Assembly (NCBI RefSeq): GCF_003226555.1
Contig: NZ_QKQS01000012.1
Location: 144,519-208,518 of the forward strand
DNA length: 64,000 bases
Reading direction: 5' to 3'
Source of the DNA: Rhodopseudomonas palustris
Lineage (GTDB): Bacteria; Pseudomonadota; Alphaproteobacteria; Rhizobiales; Xanthobacteraceae
Shown here: positions 45,259-53,230 of the stretch, piece by piece
Layout: each line of letters starts with the position of its first letter
Position numbering within the stretch: position 1 is the first letter of the stretch
Notes under the pieces: model-generated
The model's database searches: none
What the model was told of the DNA's origin: nothing
The model's input: only the letters and a program-made list of their open reading frames with translations
Program-made: the position numbers and the translations under genes

Positions 45259-47934
45259 TTAACGCAGCAACTGCAGGACGCCCTGCTGCGACTGGTTGGC
45301 CAGCGACAGCGCGGACACCGCGATCGACTGACGGGTGGTCAGCGCCTGGCTGTTCGCCGCTTCCTCGTTGGTGTCGGCCAGAGTCAGGTTCGCCGAACCG
45401 GTCTGCAGCACGTTGATCAGGCTCTTCGAGAAGTCCTGACGGGCCTGCACCACCGACAGGTTCGAACCGAACGCCGAGGCCTGCGACCGCAGCGTGGTCG
45501 AGGCGGCGCTCAGCTTGTCGAGAACCGCGTTGGTCGCCTTGTTGTCGATGAAGTCGACGCCAGAGGCCAGATCAGACAGGCCGAGGCCGGTCGGATCGAA
45601 GGTGACGCCCTGGATCGAGATCGTCGACTTGCCGGTTTCGTTGAACACCAGCTTCAGGTTGTCGCCGTTCAGCAGGTTGACGCCGTTGAACGAAGCGTCC
45701 TGAGCCGTGGTCTTGATCTGGTTCAGGATGTCGTTGAACTGCTTGACCAGACCCGCGCGGGTGTTCTGGGCATTGACGTCCGCCACCGGCGCCTGGGGCG
45801 TGGTGAAGGTCAGGCTCGTCAGCGCCGTTCCGCCGAGCACGCCGCCTTCGTTGCCGCCCATAGTGTGGGAGGCGTAGTCGTTGGAGGTCGAGATCGTCAG
45901 CTTGCCGGTGGCGTTGTCGATCGACGCCGACATGTTGTTGGCGGCCAGCGCGACATTGAGCTGGGCCAGCGACTTGACGGTGCCGTTGGTGCCGTCGCCG
46001 AAGGTGACATTGACGCCCGCACCGCCGTTGAAGGAGGTGAAGGTCAACGACTTGCCGTTCAGGCTGCCGGCGCTCGCACCGCGCGCTGCGGAGAACGAGC
46101 TGTCGGTGCCGCTCGGGCCGGTGAGGCCGAGCGCCGACATGGCATTGCCGGTGCCGGTGATGCTGAGATCCGACTGAAGACCGGTCGAGATCTTCAGCAT
46201 GCCGGTGGACATCGACGAGTTGGCCGTACCGCTGGTGGTCGAGATCACCGCCCCGGCGTTGCCGAGCGTGGCCTTGCGAACACCGGTGGCAAGGTCGATC
46301 GCCTTCATCACGTCGTCGAGCGTGCCCTTCTGCAGGTACACCGTCGAGTTGCCGTTACCGTCGGTTTCGACGTTACCGGAGATGCCGGTGTGCGACGCGG
46401 ACGCCGTCGGCACCGCGGCGTTCTTGAAGGTGATGGTCTTGCCGTTCACATTCAGCGTCGAGCCGTCCTGGATCAGCGTTCCCAGAGTCGTACCGTCGGT
46501 GGTGCGCTGCTTGGTCAAGGTCAGCGGGCCGGCGCCGGTCGAGGTGGTCAGGCCGAGATTCTTGAGCAGGTCGGTCGGACCGGTCAGATTCAGGTCGGCA
46601 CCCGACGAGCTCTGAACCGTGACGATGCCGCCGGCAACGGACGACGCCGTCTGACCGGCGCTGGTCGAGATCGTCGCCACACCATTCGAGATCGAAGCCG
46701 ACTTGACACCGTTGGCGAGATCGATCGCGGTCAGCACGTCACCGACGGTGGCGTTGGTGAAGTTGCTCTGATTGCCGAGATAGATCGTCGAGTTGCCGTT
46801 GCCGTCAGTGCCGATCCGGCCGAGAACACCGGTGCCCGACGCGATGTCGTTGCCCTGCGGCGCGTCCGAGGTCTTGAAGGTGATGGTCTTGCCGTTCACC
46901 GACAGCGTGGTGCCATCGGAGATCGCGGTGGAAGACAAACCGCCGTGGGTGTTGAACAGCTGGGTCGAGCCGGTGATATTCGCCGAGCTGGTGGCCGCAG
47001 CAGTGTCGACCTTGAATTCGGTCGAGTTGCCCAGCCCGAGCTTGGCCAGCACCGCGCCGCCGGCGTTGTCGCTGATGGTCAGCGGGCTGTTGGTGCCCGA
47101 GTGCAGCTCCAGCTTACCGCCGGTCACAGTCGACGCGTTGGTCGTATTGTTGTTCATCGCATCGATGGTCTTGGTCAGGGCCGCCAGGTCCTGATCGAGA
47201 CCGATCGTGTAGTTGCCTTCGGAATCCGCCTTCGCCGAGCCGGCGGTGGTGAAGGTGATGGTCTTGCCGTTGACGGTGATCGAGTCACCGGAGGCCGGAC
47301 CGGTCGCAGTGGCGGTGATGCCGTTGGTCAGATCGCTGATCTTGGACGTCGTCGTGGCGGCGCCGCCACCGGTGCCGACGGTCAGCGCTCCACCGAGAGC
47401 GGTGTTGTCGGCAGCGCCGACGACGGTGACGGCGGCCGAGGCCGCGATGCTGACGATGTTGCCGCCGAGCGTATCAGTGCCGGAAGCGGCGGTGGTGCCG
47501 TACTGCGTGCCGTCGAAGATCACGTTGCTGCTGGCGGCGGCGTTGCTGAAGCTCTGGGTGCCGCGCAGATCGTCGGCAGTGGCGCCGGAGATGGTCGCCG
47601 ACACGTTCGACTTGGCGGAATAGCCCGCCACGGTCTGCAGAGCCTGGTTGGCGATCGACTTGGCGCTGTCCACCAGCTTGTTCAGCGAGGTGATGCCGGT
47701 GTTGGCGGCCTGCAGGATCTGCACGCCGTTGCCGATGCCGTCGAGCAGGTTGTTGATGTCGCTGGCGCGGCTGTCGAGCGAAGCGGCGGTGAAGAAGTTG
47801 GTCGGATTGTCGAGCGCCGAGTTCACCTTCTTGCCGGACGACAGGCGGCTTTGGGTGGTGGCGAGCAGATCAGCCGTAGCCTGGAGCGACGAGAGATTCT
47901 GGCGAACGGCGTTCGAGAGAACGATACCTGACAT
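45259..47934 (-). CDS. Large flagellin with repeated central modules
   Basis: 891 residues or so from ATG 47934 (MSGIVLSNAVRQNLSSLQAT); the upstream extension is not flagellin-like. The N-terminal D0/D1 (about 1-150) holds LSSGKKVNSALDNPTNFFTA, and the C-terminal D1/D0 (about 760-890) ends LALANQSQQGVLQLLR-like (ALSLANQSQQGVLQLLR). Between them the surface region has three copies of a module marked by VNGKTITF (residues 221-228, 346-353 and 496-503) with TDGNGNST following the last two. Most bacterial flagellins are 300-550 residues, so this one makes a thick filament or carries surface decorations. Interrupts the GTA cluster between g12 and g13. Confidence 0.93.
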   Translation of the reverse strand: MSGIVLSNAVRQNLSSLQATADLLATTQSRLSSGKKVNSALDNPTNFFTAASLDSRASDINNLLDGIGNGVQILQAANTGITSLNKLVDSAKSIANQALQTVAGYSAKSNVSATISGATADDLRGTQSFSNAAASSNVIFDGTQYGTTAASGTDTLGGNIVSIAASAAVTVVGAADNTALGGALTVGTGGGAATTTSKISDLTNGITATATGPASGDSITVNGKTITFTTAGSAKADSEGNYTIGLDQDLAALTKTIDAMNNNTTNASTVTGGKLELHSGTNSPLTISDNAGGAVLAKLGLGNSTEFKVDTAAATSSANITGSTQLFNTHGGLSSTAISDGTTLSVNGKTITFKTSDAPQGNDIASGTGVLGRIGTDGNGNSTIYLGNQSNFTNATVGDVLTAIDLANGVKSASISNGVATISTSAGQTASSVAGGIVTVQSSSGADLNLTGPTDLLKNLGLTTSTGAGPLTLTKQRTTDGTTLGTLIQDGSTLNVNGKTITFKNAAVPTASASHTGISGNVETDGNGNSTVYLQKGTLDDVMKAIDLATGVRKATLGNAGAVISTTSGTANSSMSTGMLKISTGLQSDLSITGTGNAMSALGLTGPSGTDSSFSAARGASAGSLNGKSLTFTSFNGGAGVNVTFGDGTNGTVKSLAQLNVALAANNMSASIDNATGKLTISTSNDYASHTMGGNEGGVLGGTALTSLTFTTPQAPVADVNAQNTRAGLVKQFNDILNQIKTTAQDASFNGVNLLNGDNLKLVFNETGKSTISIQGVTFDPTGLGLSDLASGVDFIDNKATNAVLDKLSAASTTLRSQASAFGSNLSVVQARQDFSKSLINVLQTGSANLTLADTNEEAANSQALTTRQSIAVSALSLANQSQQGVLQLLR

Positions 47935-48131
47935 GGACTTTTGCCTTTCTGGGCAATGACGTGTCGTTGAGCCGAACTTTTCTGTCGGCTGGCCATTTTC
48001 AGTTTCGTCGCGCAAAGGATCGTTGAACCGGCCGACGTCCGACCGGACGTCGCCTTCGCCCGATCGGACGTCCACCGAGCAAGGTTTCGTTCACGCCCGA
48101 TGCGCCCCCCGGGAGCGAGAAGGCCGCGCGC

Positions 48132-48770
48132 TCAGACCTTGATCTCGATCAGCGGGATTTTTGGAATCGCGCCGGCCGCAAACGCCGAGAGATCGACTTC
48201 GAGGTAATCGGTGTCGAACCGCACCGGCACGTCGAACTGAAAACCCGCGGTCACGGCCGCGCCGGAGGGCGGCAGATGGCCGGGCGCGAAGGTGACGAGG
48301 CCGGTCGTTGGATCGCAAGCGAACGCAGCGGCCGCGGCCTCGACGCCGCCGACCGCGACGCGCACGCTGCCGGCAACCGGCTTACTGATCGTCCGCACAT
48401 AGGGCGCGAAGCCGGCGCCGTAGGTCTTGACGAGCTGATAGCTCGCGCGCGCACCGTCGCCGATGCCGATACCCTGGTCCAGCGCCGACACCGGCGCGCC
48501 GGGTGCGGCCGAGCTGCAATCCAGCCGGTCGCGCCAGCGGAAGCCGGTGAGCGGGCCGCGGCGCTCCTCGAAGAACGCCACCACCTGCTGCAAAGCCTCG
48601 AAGCTCTTGACGCCGTAGCCGGCATCGTAGCGCCGCCGCGAATCCGCCCAGCGCGCGTTGCGCTGTTCGCGGCCCGAGCCGAAGCCGACGATCTCGGTGC
48701 GCCGCTCCGGCCCGCCGGCGCTTTTCAGCGCGACATCGAGCGGAAACAGCACTTCGTGGAATGGGGTCAT
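48132..48770 (-). CDS. GTA distal tail protein (g12-like, DUF2460)
   Basis: 212 residues. DUF2460 pattern: MTPFHEVLFPLDVALKSAGG, GSGREQRNARWADSRRRYD, FFEERRGPLTGFRWRD and VRFDTDYLEVDLSAF. It links the tail tube to the hub g13. In an intact cluster g13 follows directly; here it is followed instead by the flagellin block. The start at 48770 is preceded by a palindromic repeat. Confidence 0.9.
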   Translation of the reverse strand: MTPFHEVLFPLDVALKSAGGPERRTEIVGFGSGREQRNARWADSRRRYDAGYGVKSFEALQQVVAFFEERRGPLTGFRWRDRLDCSSAAPGAPVSALDQGIGIGDGARASYQLVKTYGAGFAPYVRTISKPVAGSVRVAVGGVEAAAAAFACDPTTGLVTFAPGHLPPSGAAVTAGFQFDVPVRFDTDYLEVDLSAFAAGAIPKIPLIEIKV

Positions 48771-48787
48771 GCGATGAGTCCTTCATC

Positions 48788-48904
48788 GTCATTGCGAGGA
48801 GCACCCGGATCGGCGCGACGCGCCGTCCGGGCACAGGCTCCGCGGCGAAGCAATCCAGCTCAGTTGCGCGGAGCTGGATTGCTTCGCCTTCGGCTCGCAA
48901 TGAC
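48788..48904. repeat. Palindromic intergenic repeat
   Basis: Same family as 28769-28849: outer GTCATTGCGAGG/CGCAATGAC and inner AGCAATCCAGCT/AGCTGGATTGCT arms, here with about 35 extra bases in the left arm. Between g12-like and g11-like genes. Confidence 0.8.
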
Positions 48905-48923
48905 GTGGATGCAAGGCGGCGAA

Positions 48924-49514
48924 CTACAGACCCCGCTGCCCGCGCGCGACGGCGCGGGCGATCTGGCCGGTCAGATAGCTCTCGGAGCGACGGAAGCTGT
49001 CGGCGTCGGGCGTGGCGATCTGGATGTTGACCGTGGTGGCGCCGCCGCTGGAGGCGACGCCGAGCCGGCCATCGGCACCGCGCGCCAGCGGCAGGATCGC
49101 CTCTGGCCCGGCCTCGCCGGCAAGACCGACGCCGCCGCCGAGCATCGGGAAGTAGGTCGGCGTGCCGATCACGCCGCCGGCTGCGAACGGCTTGATCGCG
49201 CCGCCCGCATTCTTGGCGGTCGTGCCGCCGAACAATCCTGAGAACAGGCTGTCGAAACCGCTGGCGAGGCTGGTGGTCAGCGGCTTCAGCGCCGCCTTCA
49301 CCGCCAGGTCCGAGACCTTGAGCGCCAGCGACTTCAGCACGTCCTCGAACTGCTTGCCGCCGGTGATCGATTGCGAGAACGCCGAGGTCATCGCCCGCGC
49401 GAAACCCTTGGCTTCGCTGCTGAGCGCCTGGGTCTTGGTGGTGAGCTGATCGACCTGCTGCGTCGTCTCCTCGACGCAGCCGCAGTCGCAACTCTCATAG
49501 CTATCGCCCGTCAT
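48924..49514 (-). CDS. GTA tail tape measure protein (g11-like)
   Basis: 196 residues from ATG 49514 (MTGDSYESCDCGCVEETTQQ). Short compared with phage tape measures, as is normal for GTA, whose tail is short. Helical N-terminal part (TKTQALSSEAKGFARAM), then a Gly/Phe-rich middle (SLASGFDSLFSGLFGG) and the conserved end PMLGGGVGLAGEAGPEAILP. It sets tail length. The ATG overlaps the stop of the g10.1-like gene by four bases. Confidence 0.85.
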   Translation of the reverse strand: MTGDSYESCDCGCVEETTQQVDQLTTKTQALSSEAKGFARAMTSAFSQSITGGKQFEDVLKSLALKVSDLAVKAALKPLTTSLASGFDSLFSGLFGGTTAKNAGGAIKPFAAGGVIGTPTYFPMLGGGVGLAGEAGPEAILPLARGADGRLGVASSGGATTVNIQIATPDADSFRRSESYLTGQIARAVARGQRGL

Positions 49515-49714
49515 TGCGCAGGCTCCTCGTGATCCGGATAGCACCGCATCAGCTCGTCGAACGCGGCGCGGCCGAGCGACGAGATACCACCGCCGCGCAG
49601 GCCGGCGATCGCGGCGGCGAGTTCGCGCGGCGTCATGCGCCAGAACTGATCGGGCGGCAGCCGCAGCACGCCGAGGCCGAACTGCATCGCCTCCGCCCAC
49701 GGAAACGGCGTCAC
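49511..49714 (-). CDS. GTA tail assembly chaperone-type small protein (g10.1-like)
   Basis: 67 residues: FPWAEAMQFGLGVLRLPPDQ, FWRMTPRELAAAIAGL and a charged end. This is the rcc01693-type family in GTA clusters. Overlaps both neighbours by four bases, so it is translationally coupled. Likely chaperones the tape measure protein. Confidence 0.85.
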   Translation of the reverse strand: MTPFPWAEAMQFGLGVLRLPPDQFWRMTPRELAAAIAGLRGGGISSLGRAAFDELMRCYPDHEEPAQ

Positions 49715-50028
49715 GCCGCGGCCTCGCCGAAGGTCGCCGCCAGCAGCTCCGCGGCGATGCTGGCGTAGCCGGCGGCGCCGCCCGCGACCGTCATCGCCGC
49801 GACCTCGTCGTCGCGCACCGCCTCGCCGGCGCCGCGCAAACCCGCAGCGATGATCCGGACCAGATCGCGCGCCGACAGATGCCCGCTGCCGAAGCGCTGT
49901 GCGAGTGCGACGAGATCGGTGGCGGCGAACGCGGCTTCGAGTTCGGCGAGCGCGCCGAGCGTCAGCACCAGCGTGCGGGTCTGGCCGCCGAGTTCGGCTT
50001 CGATTTCGCCGCGATGTCTGTTGGCCAT
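49711..50028 (-). CDS. GTA tail assembly protein (g10-like)
   Basis: 105 residues from ATG 50028 (MANRHRGEIEAELGGQTRTL). Matches the GTA g10 family: LVLTLGALAELEAAFAATDL, LSARDLVRIIAAGLRG and a small C-terminal helix. Equivalent to the G protein of other phages. Ends by overlapping g10.1 by four bases. Confidence 0.85.
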   Translation of the reverse strand: MANRHRGEIEAELGGQTRTLVLTLGALAELEAAFAATDLVALAQRFGSGHLSARDLVRIIAAGLRGAGEAVRDDEVAAMTVAGGAAGYASIAAELLAATFGEAAA

Positions 50029-50036
50029 GGCATCCC

Positions 50037-50444
50037 TCACAAGGCGACGAAGCCGAGCGCGCCGGCGCTCTCCAGCGTCAGGTCGAAGGTGACTTCGCCG
50101 TTGTGCTCGCCGGCGAATTCGAGGCTGGCGATTTGGAACGGCCCGGTGATGCTGCCGAAATCCGGCACCACCACCTGGCAGTCGCTGATCAGGCCGTTGA
50201 AGAAAGCAGTTCGCACCAGCGCGTCGGAGCTTGCATCCTTGAACAGGCCGCGGCCGGAGATCGAGGCGCGGCGCACCCCGGCGCCGGCCAGCAGCTCGCG
50301 CCAGCGATCGGCGGATTCGGCGTGGGTGATGTCGACGAGCTCGGCGTTGAACGCGATCTTGCGGCTGCGCAAGCCGGCGACGGTGACGTAGTTGGTGCCG
50401 TCGTGGATCTTGAGCAGCAGATCCTTGCCCTTTTGTGCGCCCAT
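50037..50444 (-). CDS. GTA tail tube protein (g9-like, TP901-1 type)
   Basis: 135 residues. The pattern MGAQKGKDLLLKIHDGTNYV, TVAGLRSRKIAFNAELVDIT and EHNGEVTFDLTLESAGALGF is typical of the TP901-1/GTA major tail protein family. Lies nine bases before the g10 start and 12 bases after g8. Confidence 0.9.
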   Translation of the reverse strand: MGAQKGKDLLLKIHDGTNYVTVAGLRSRKIAFNAELVDITHAESADRWRELLAGAGVRRASISGRGLFKDASSDALVRTAFFNGLISDCQVVVPDFGSITGPFQIASLEFAGEHNGEVTFDLTLESAGALGFVAL

Positions 50445-50456
50445 GCGCGGCTCCTG

Positions 50457-50867
50457 CTAACTAACTGGTTCGGTGACGGCGCGAAATCGCACCAAGGCGT
50501 GATAGGTCCGGCCGTCGGGCTCGCGGCGGATGTCGGCGAGCGCGAACCGCAGATTGACGAGGCGATGGCCGGACGGGGCCAGCGGCACATCATCCAGCGC
50601 CTGCAGCAACGCGCCGGTGATGACATGCGCCTCCTTGTGGCCGCCTTGCCGCGACCAGGCGTGCAGCGTCAATTGATGCTCCTGGGTCGGCGCGTCGTCG
50701 GCGGAGACATCGCTGATCCGCGCTTCGCCCAAGGTGACGAACGGAAACGCCGCCTCGCGCGGCGGCGCGTCGTAGATCCGCGGCCCGCCGAGCGCGGCGA
50801 GCAGCGCAGGATCGGTGGTGAGCGCGCGGTGGATCGCCGCGCGCAGCGCTACGCTGGCAGGGGTCAT
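50457..50867 (-). CDS. GTA tail terminator (g8-like, DUF3168)
   Basis: 136 residues. DUF3168 features: PASVALRAAIHRALTTDPAL, GGPRIYDAPPREAAFPFVTL, HQLTLHAWSRQGGHKEAH and the end. It caps the tail during assembly. Its start overlaps the g7 stop by four bases. Confidence 0.88.
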   Translation of the reverse strand: MTPASVALRAAIHRALTTDPALLAALGGPRIYDAPPREAAFPFVTLGEARISDVSADDAPTQEHQLTLHAWSRQGGHKEAHVITGALLQALDDVPLAPSGHRLVNLRFALADIRREPDGRTYHALVRFRAVTEPVS

Positions 50868-51184
50868 GTCTGCTCCGTCTCGGCGTCGATCTCGAGCAGC
50901 GCGCCGCGCTCGCGGCTGCGCCAGGCGATGATGCGATACACGCTGTCGCCGTCGGCGAGCCGGTGGGCGCGCGACAGCGTCACCCCGGAGCGCAGCGTGA
51001 TCTTCACCCGCAGCGCAGCGCGATCAGTATCGGCCGCGACGCCTTCGCGCGCCGCGAGCGGCACCACGCTGGCCCACAGCACCGCCTGCGCCGCAAAACT
51101 CCGCACCACGCCGCCCTGCCCGTCGTCGGTCTCGACCGGCGCCAGCAGCGTCAGCCGGCGGCTCAAGCGGCCGGGGTCGATCAC
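50864..51184 (-). CDS. GTA head-tail stopper/adaptor (g7-like)
   Basis: 106 residues. Phage head-tail adaptor pattern: PGRLSRRLTLLAPVETDDGQ, VLWASVVPLAAREGVAAD and YRIIAWRSRERGALLEIDAE. Overlaps both g6 and g8 by four bases. Confidence 0.88.
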   Translation of the reverse strand: MIDPGRLSRRLTLLAPVETDDGQGGVVRSFAAQAVLWASVVPLAAREGVAADTDRAALRVKITLRSGVTLSRAHRLADGDSVYRIIAWRSRERGALLEIDAETEQT

Positions 51185-51747
51185 AGCGTCACCGCGCGGT
51201 AGCCGGCGATCAGCGTCGCGACGCTACCGGGCAGCAGCGCGGCGCTGGTATCAGCCGCGCCGCCACGATTGTCGTACCACTGCGCCACCAGGGTGCGCAC
51301 CGCGTGGCGCAGCGGCGCCGGCACATCGTCGGGCGCGGTGCCGTAGCCGAGTTCGAGGTCGAGCTCGATGCCGGCGACGGCGCGCCCCGGCTCCGGCAGC
51401 GCCCCGGGCGGCGGCGCGATCACGCCGCCGGCGAGGTCGAGCACGAAGCTGGCGGGATCGACATCGTGCGCGACGCCGCGCGCGTCGTAGGTCCGCACCG
51501 CGATCAGCGACCGCAGCGGCCCGCCGCGCAGCACGATACGGCCGTCGCGCGGCCAGGCATCGCGCACCAGCCGCCAGCGCTGCGCCAGCAGCATCCGGCC
51601 CGTCCAGGCCTCGATCTGGGCGCGCGCCGCCGTCAGCAGCGAAGCAATCACCGCGTCGTCGGCGTCGTGCTCGACGCGCAGGAAACTCTTCAGATCAGTG
51701 ACGGTCCACGGCTCGGCGGCCGGCCCGGCCAGCAGCAGCATCGGCAT
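51181..51747 (-). CDS. GTA head-tail connector (g6-like)
   Basis: 188 residues. Connector family: PWTVTDLKSFLRVEHDADDA, LLTAARAQIEAWTGRMLL and the central YDARGVAHDVDPASF. In complete clusters it follows the capsid gene g5. Here no g3 (portal), g4 (protease) or g5 (capsid) is present between it and the terminase remnant at 53070; two genes on the opposite strand occupy that place. Confidence 0.88.
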   Translation of the reverse strand: MPMLLLAGPAAEPWTVTDLKSFLRVEHDADDAVIASLLTAARAQIEAWTGRMLLAQRWRLVRDAWPRDGRIVLRGGPLRSLIAVRTYDARGVAHDVDPASFVLDLAGGVIAPPPGALPEPGRAVAGIELDLELGYGTAPDDVPAPLRHAVRTLVAQWYDNRGGAADTSAALLPGSVATLIAGYRAVTL

Positions 51748-51812
51748 GGCGGTTCCTCGTAGGTGATGATCAGTGATTGACAGCGCCGCGGCGGCGGGCG
51801 AAACGCGCCGCC

Positions 51813-52580
51813 ATGATCCGCACGCTCACATTCGGCGCTCTGCTCGTCGCCGCGCTGGCCTCACCGGCGGCGGCGCTGGTCGGCGGCGCCCCGGAGGCGA
51901 CCGGCGCGCTCGGCCGCGCTTTGGTCACCATCGTCGGCTCGCGCGGCAATTTCTGTTCGGGGACGCTGATCGCGCCCGATCTGGTGCTGAGCGCCGCGCA
52001 CTGCGTCGGCCCCGGCGCCGACTACAAGGTGGTGCAGTACGACGCCCAGCGGCAGCCCAGCCTGCGCGACGTCGCCCGCGTCGCCGCGCATCCGGAGTTC
52101 GACATGCGCGCGATCCTCGGCCATCGCGCCAGCGCCGACGTCGCGCTGCTCAAGCTCGCCGCGCCGCTGCCCGGCAAGGCGCCGCTGCCGATCGCGGCGC
52201 CGGAGGATCCGCTCGCCGCCGGCCAGGATTTCACGATCGCCGGCATCGGCGTCACCCGGCGCGGCGACGGCAAGAGCGGCGGCACCGCGCGCAGCGCGAC
52301 GCTGACCGCGACCGGCCGCCCCGGCCGCCTGCAGATCCGCCTGATTGATCCCGCCGCCACCGGCGGCCGCGCCGGCTTAGGTGCCTGCACCGGCGATTCC
52401 GGCGGCCCGGCGCTGCAGGCGCAGAACGACCGGCTGGTGGTGGTCGGCGTGGTGTCGTGGTCGACCGGCCCCGGCAACACCGCCGGCTGCGGCGGCCTCA
52501 CCGGCGTCACCCCGCTGACGCTGTACCGCGACTGGATCGCCCGCACCGCGCAAAGCTGGGGCTCGGCAATGGCGCGGTAG
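51813..52580 (+). CDS. Secreted trypsin-like serine protease (S1)
   Basis: 255 residues from ATG 51813, with an N-terminal signal peptide (MIRTLTFGALLVAALASPAA). The triad is His63 (SAAHC), Asp109 (ASADVALLKL) and Ser196 (TGDSGGPAL). Three to four Cys could form disulphides. Trypsin-type activation by cleavage before VGGAP is likely. It runs opposite to the GTA genes, next to g6, where the capsid genes would be. Substrate unknown. Confidence 0.92.
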   Translation: MIRTLTFGALLVAALASPAAALVGGAPEATGALGRALVTIVGSRGNFCSGTLIAPDLVLSAAHCVGPGADYKVVQYDAQRQPSLRDVARVAAHPEFDMRAILGHRASADVALLKLAAPLPGKAPLPIAAPEDPLAAGQDFTIAGIGVTRRGDGKSGGTARSATLTATGRPGRLQIRLIDPAATGGRAGLGACTGDSGGPALQAQNDRLVVVGVVSWSTGPGNTAGCGGLTGVTPLTLYRDWIARTAQSWGSAMAR

Positions 52581-52653
52581 CGGCTCGCACGTTGGTTAAT
52601 CTTTATTAACCATAATCGCCCACCCTGGCGGCTCCTCACCCCGGAGTGCCGCC

Positions 52654-52962
52654 ATGTTGCGTGTCGTGCTGCTACTGCTGATCGCGTTGCCGTTGGCCCA
52701 GCCGGCGCGCGCCGCCGATCTGCCGATGCACAGCAAGATCGGCAGGATCTTCGCCGAGCCGCAACCGAGGCCGCGGGTGCGCCCATCGCTGGAAATGGAA
52801 AGCGGCTCGCCGGTGTATGCGCCGGAGGTCGACGTGCCGCCGATCGTGCACGGTTACTACGGCAAGCCGCGGTCATATCTGTATCAGAGCTATTACGGCA
52901 CCGATCCGAACCTGATCTTCGGCCGCCTGCCCTACGCCTGCGGCTGGTACGGCTACTGCTGA
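52654..52962 (+). CDS. Small secreted protein
   Basis: 102 residues with a clear signal peptide (MLRVVLLLLIALPLAQPARA, cleavage after ARA). The mature part is rich in Pro, Tyr and Gly and ends YACGWYGYC, with a Cys pair. Upstream is a dyad GGTTAAT-CTTT-ATTAACC. Family not recognised; Tyr/Gly-rich small exported proteins of this kind are common in Bradyrhizobium relatives. Confidence 0.7.
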   Translation: MLRVVLLLLIALPLAQPARAADLPMHSKIGRIFAEPQPRPRVRPSLEMESGSPVYAPEVDVPPIVHGYYGKPRSYLYQSYYGTDPNLIFGRLPYACGWYGYC

Positions 52963-52976
52963 GCGCGCGACGCTCG

Positions 52977-53060
52977 CGTAGGATGGGTTGAGCGTCAGCG
53001 AAACCCATCGGCAACGGAGCACAGCCATGATGGGTTTCGCTGCGCTCAACCCATCCTACG
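52977..53060. repeat. Palindromic intergenic repeat
   Basis: Inverted repeat with arms CGTAGGATGGGTTGAGCG (52977-52994) and the exact complement (53043-53060), with an additional AACCCATC/TGATGGGTT pair inside. It lies between the small secreted protein and the terminase remnant. Confidence 0.8.
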
Positions 53061-53069
53061 GATTCGCCA

Positions 53070-53213
53070 CTACAACACCCGCATCCTTGGGCCTCCCGCA
53101 TGGGCGCCGCCGATCAGCGCGGTGATCGCCCACACCAATGCGTCGACCCGGTCCGGCGAGTGGCCGGAGGACAGCCCGGTGGGAGCGAAGTCGCACATTT
53201 CATCTTGCGACCT
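53070..53213 (-). pseudogene. 3' remnant of GTA terminase large subunit (g2-like)
   Basis: Bases 53070-53213 on the minus strand encode DEMCDFAPTGLSSGHSPDRV followed by DALVWAITALIGG and a stop. This is the characteristic end of GTA/phage terminase large subunits (motif SPDRxDALVWA). An in-frame stop lies at 53214-53216, so upstream of that the terminase homology is gone. The prophage integrase begins 18 bases further on. The simplest reading is that the prophage inserted within the terminase gene. The N-terminal part of the gene would then lie past the other prophage end, outside this window. Confidence 0.75.
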
Positions 53214-53230
53214 CTAACCCGATGATCCGG

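Noticed and set aside
45253-47931. Long plus-strand open frame opposite the flagellin
   Set aside because: High-GC codon bias leaves an antisense frame open; the protein is Arg/Gly/Val low-complexity with no family features, while the minus-strand flagellin is clear.
47935-48131. Sigma-54 promoter before the flagellin
   Set aside because: No TGGC-N7-TTGC spacing found in the gap.
52600-52620. CtrA-like TTAA-N-TTAA site before the small secreted protein
   Set aside because: Spacing is six instead of seven bases, and the dyad could be a simple hairpin; too weak to call.
53180-53230. tRNA-type attachment site at the prophage edge
   Set aside because: The flanking bases do not fold as a tRNA end; they match the terminase C-terminal coding sequence instead.
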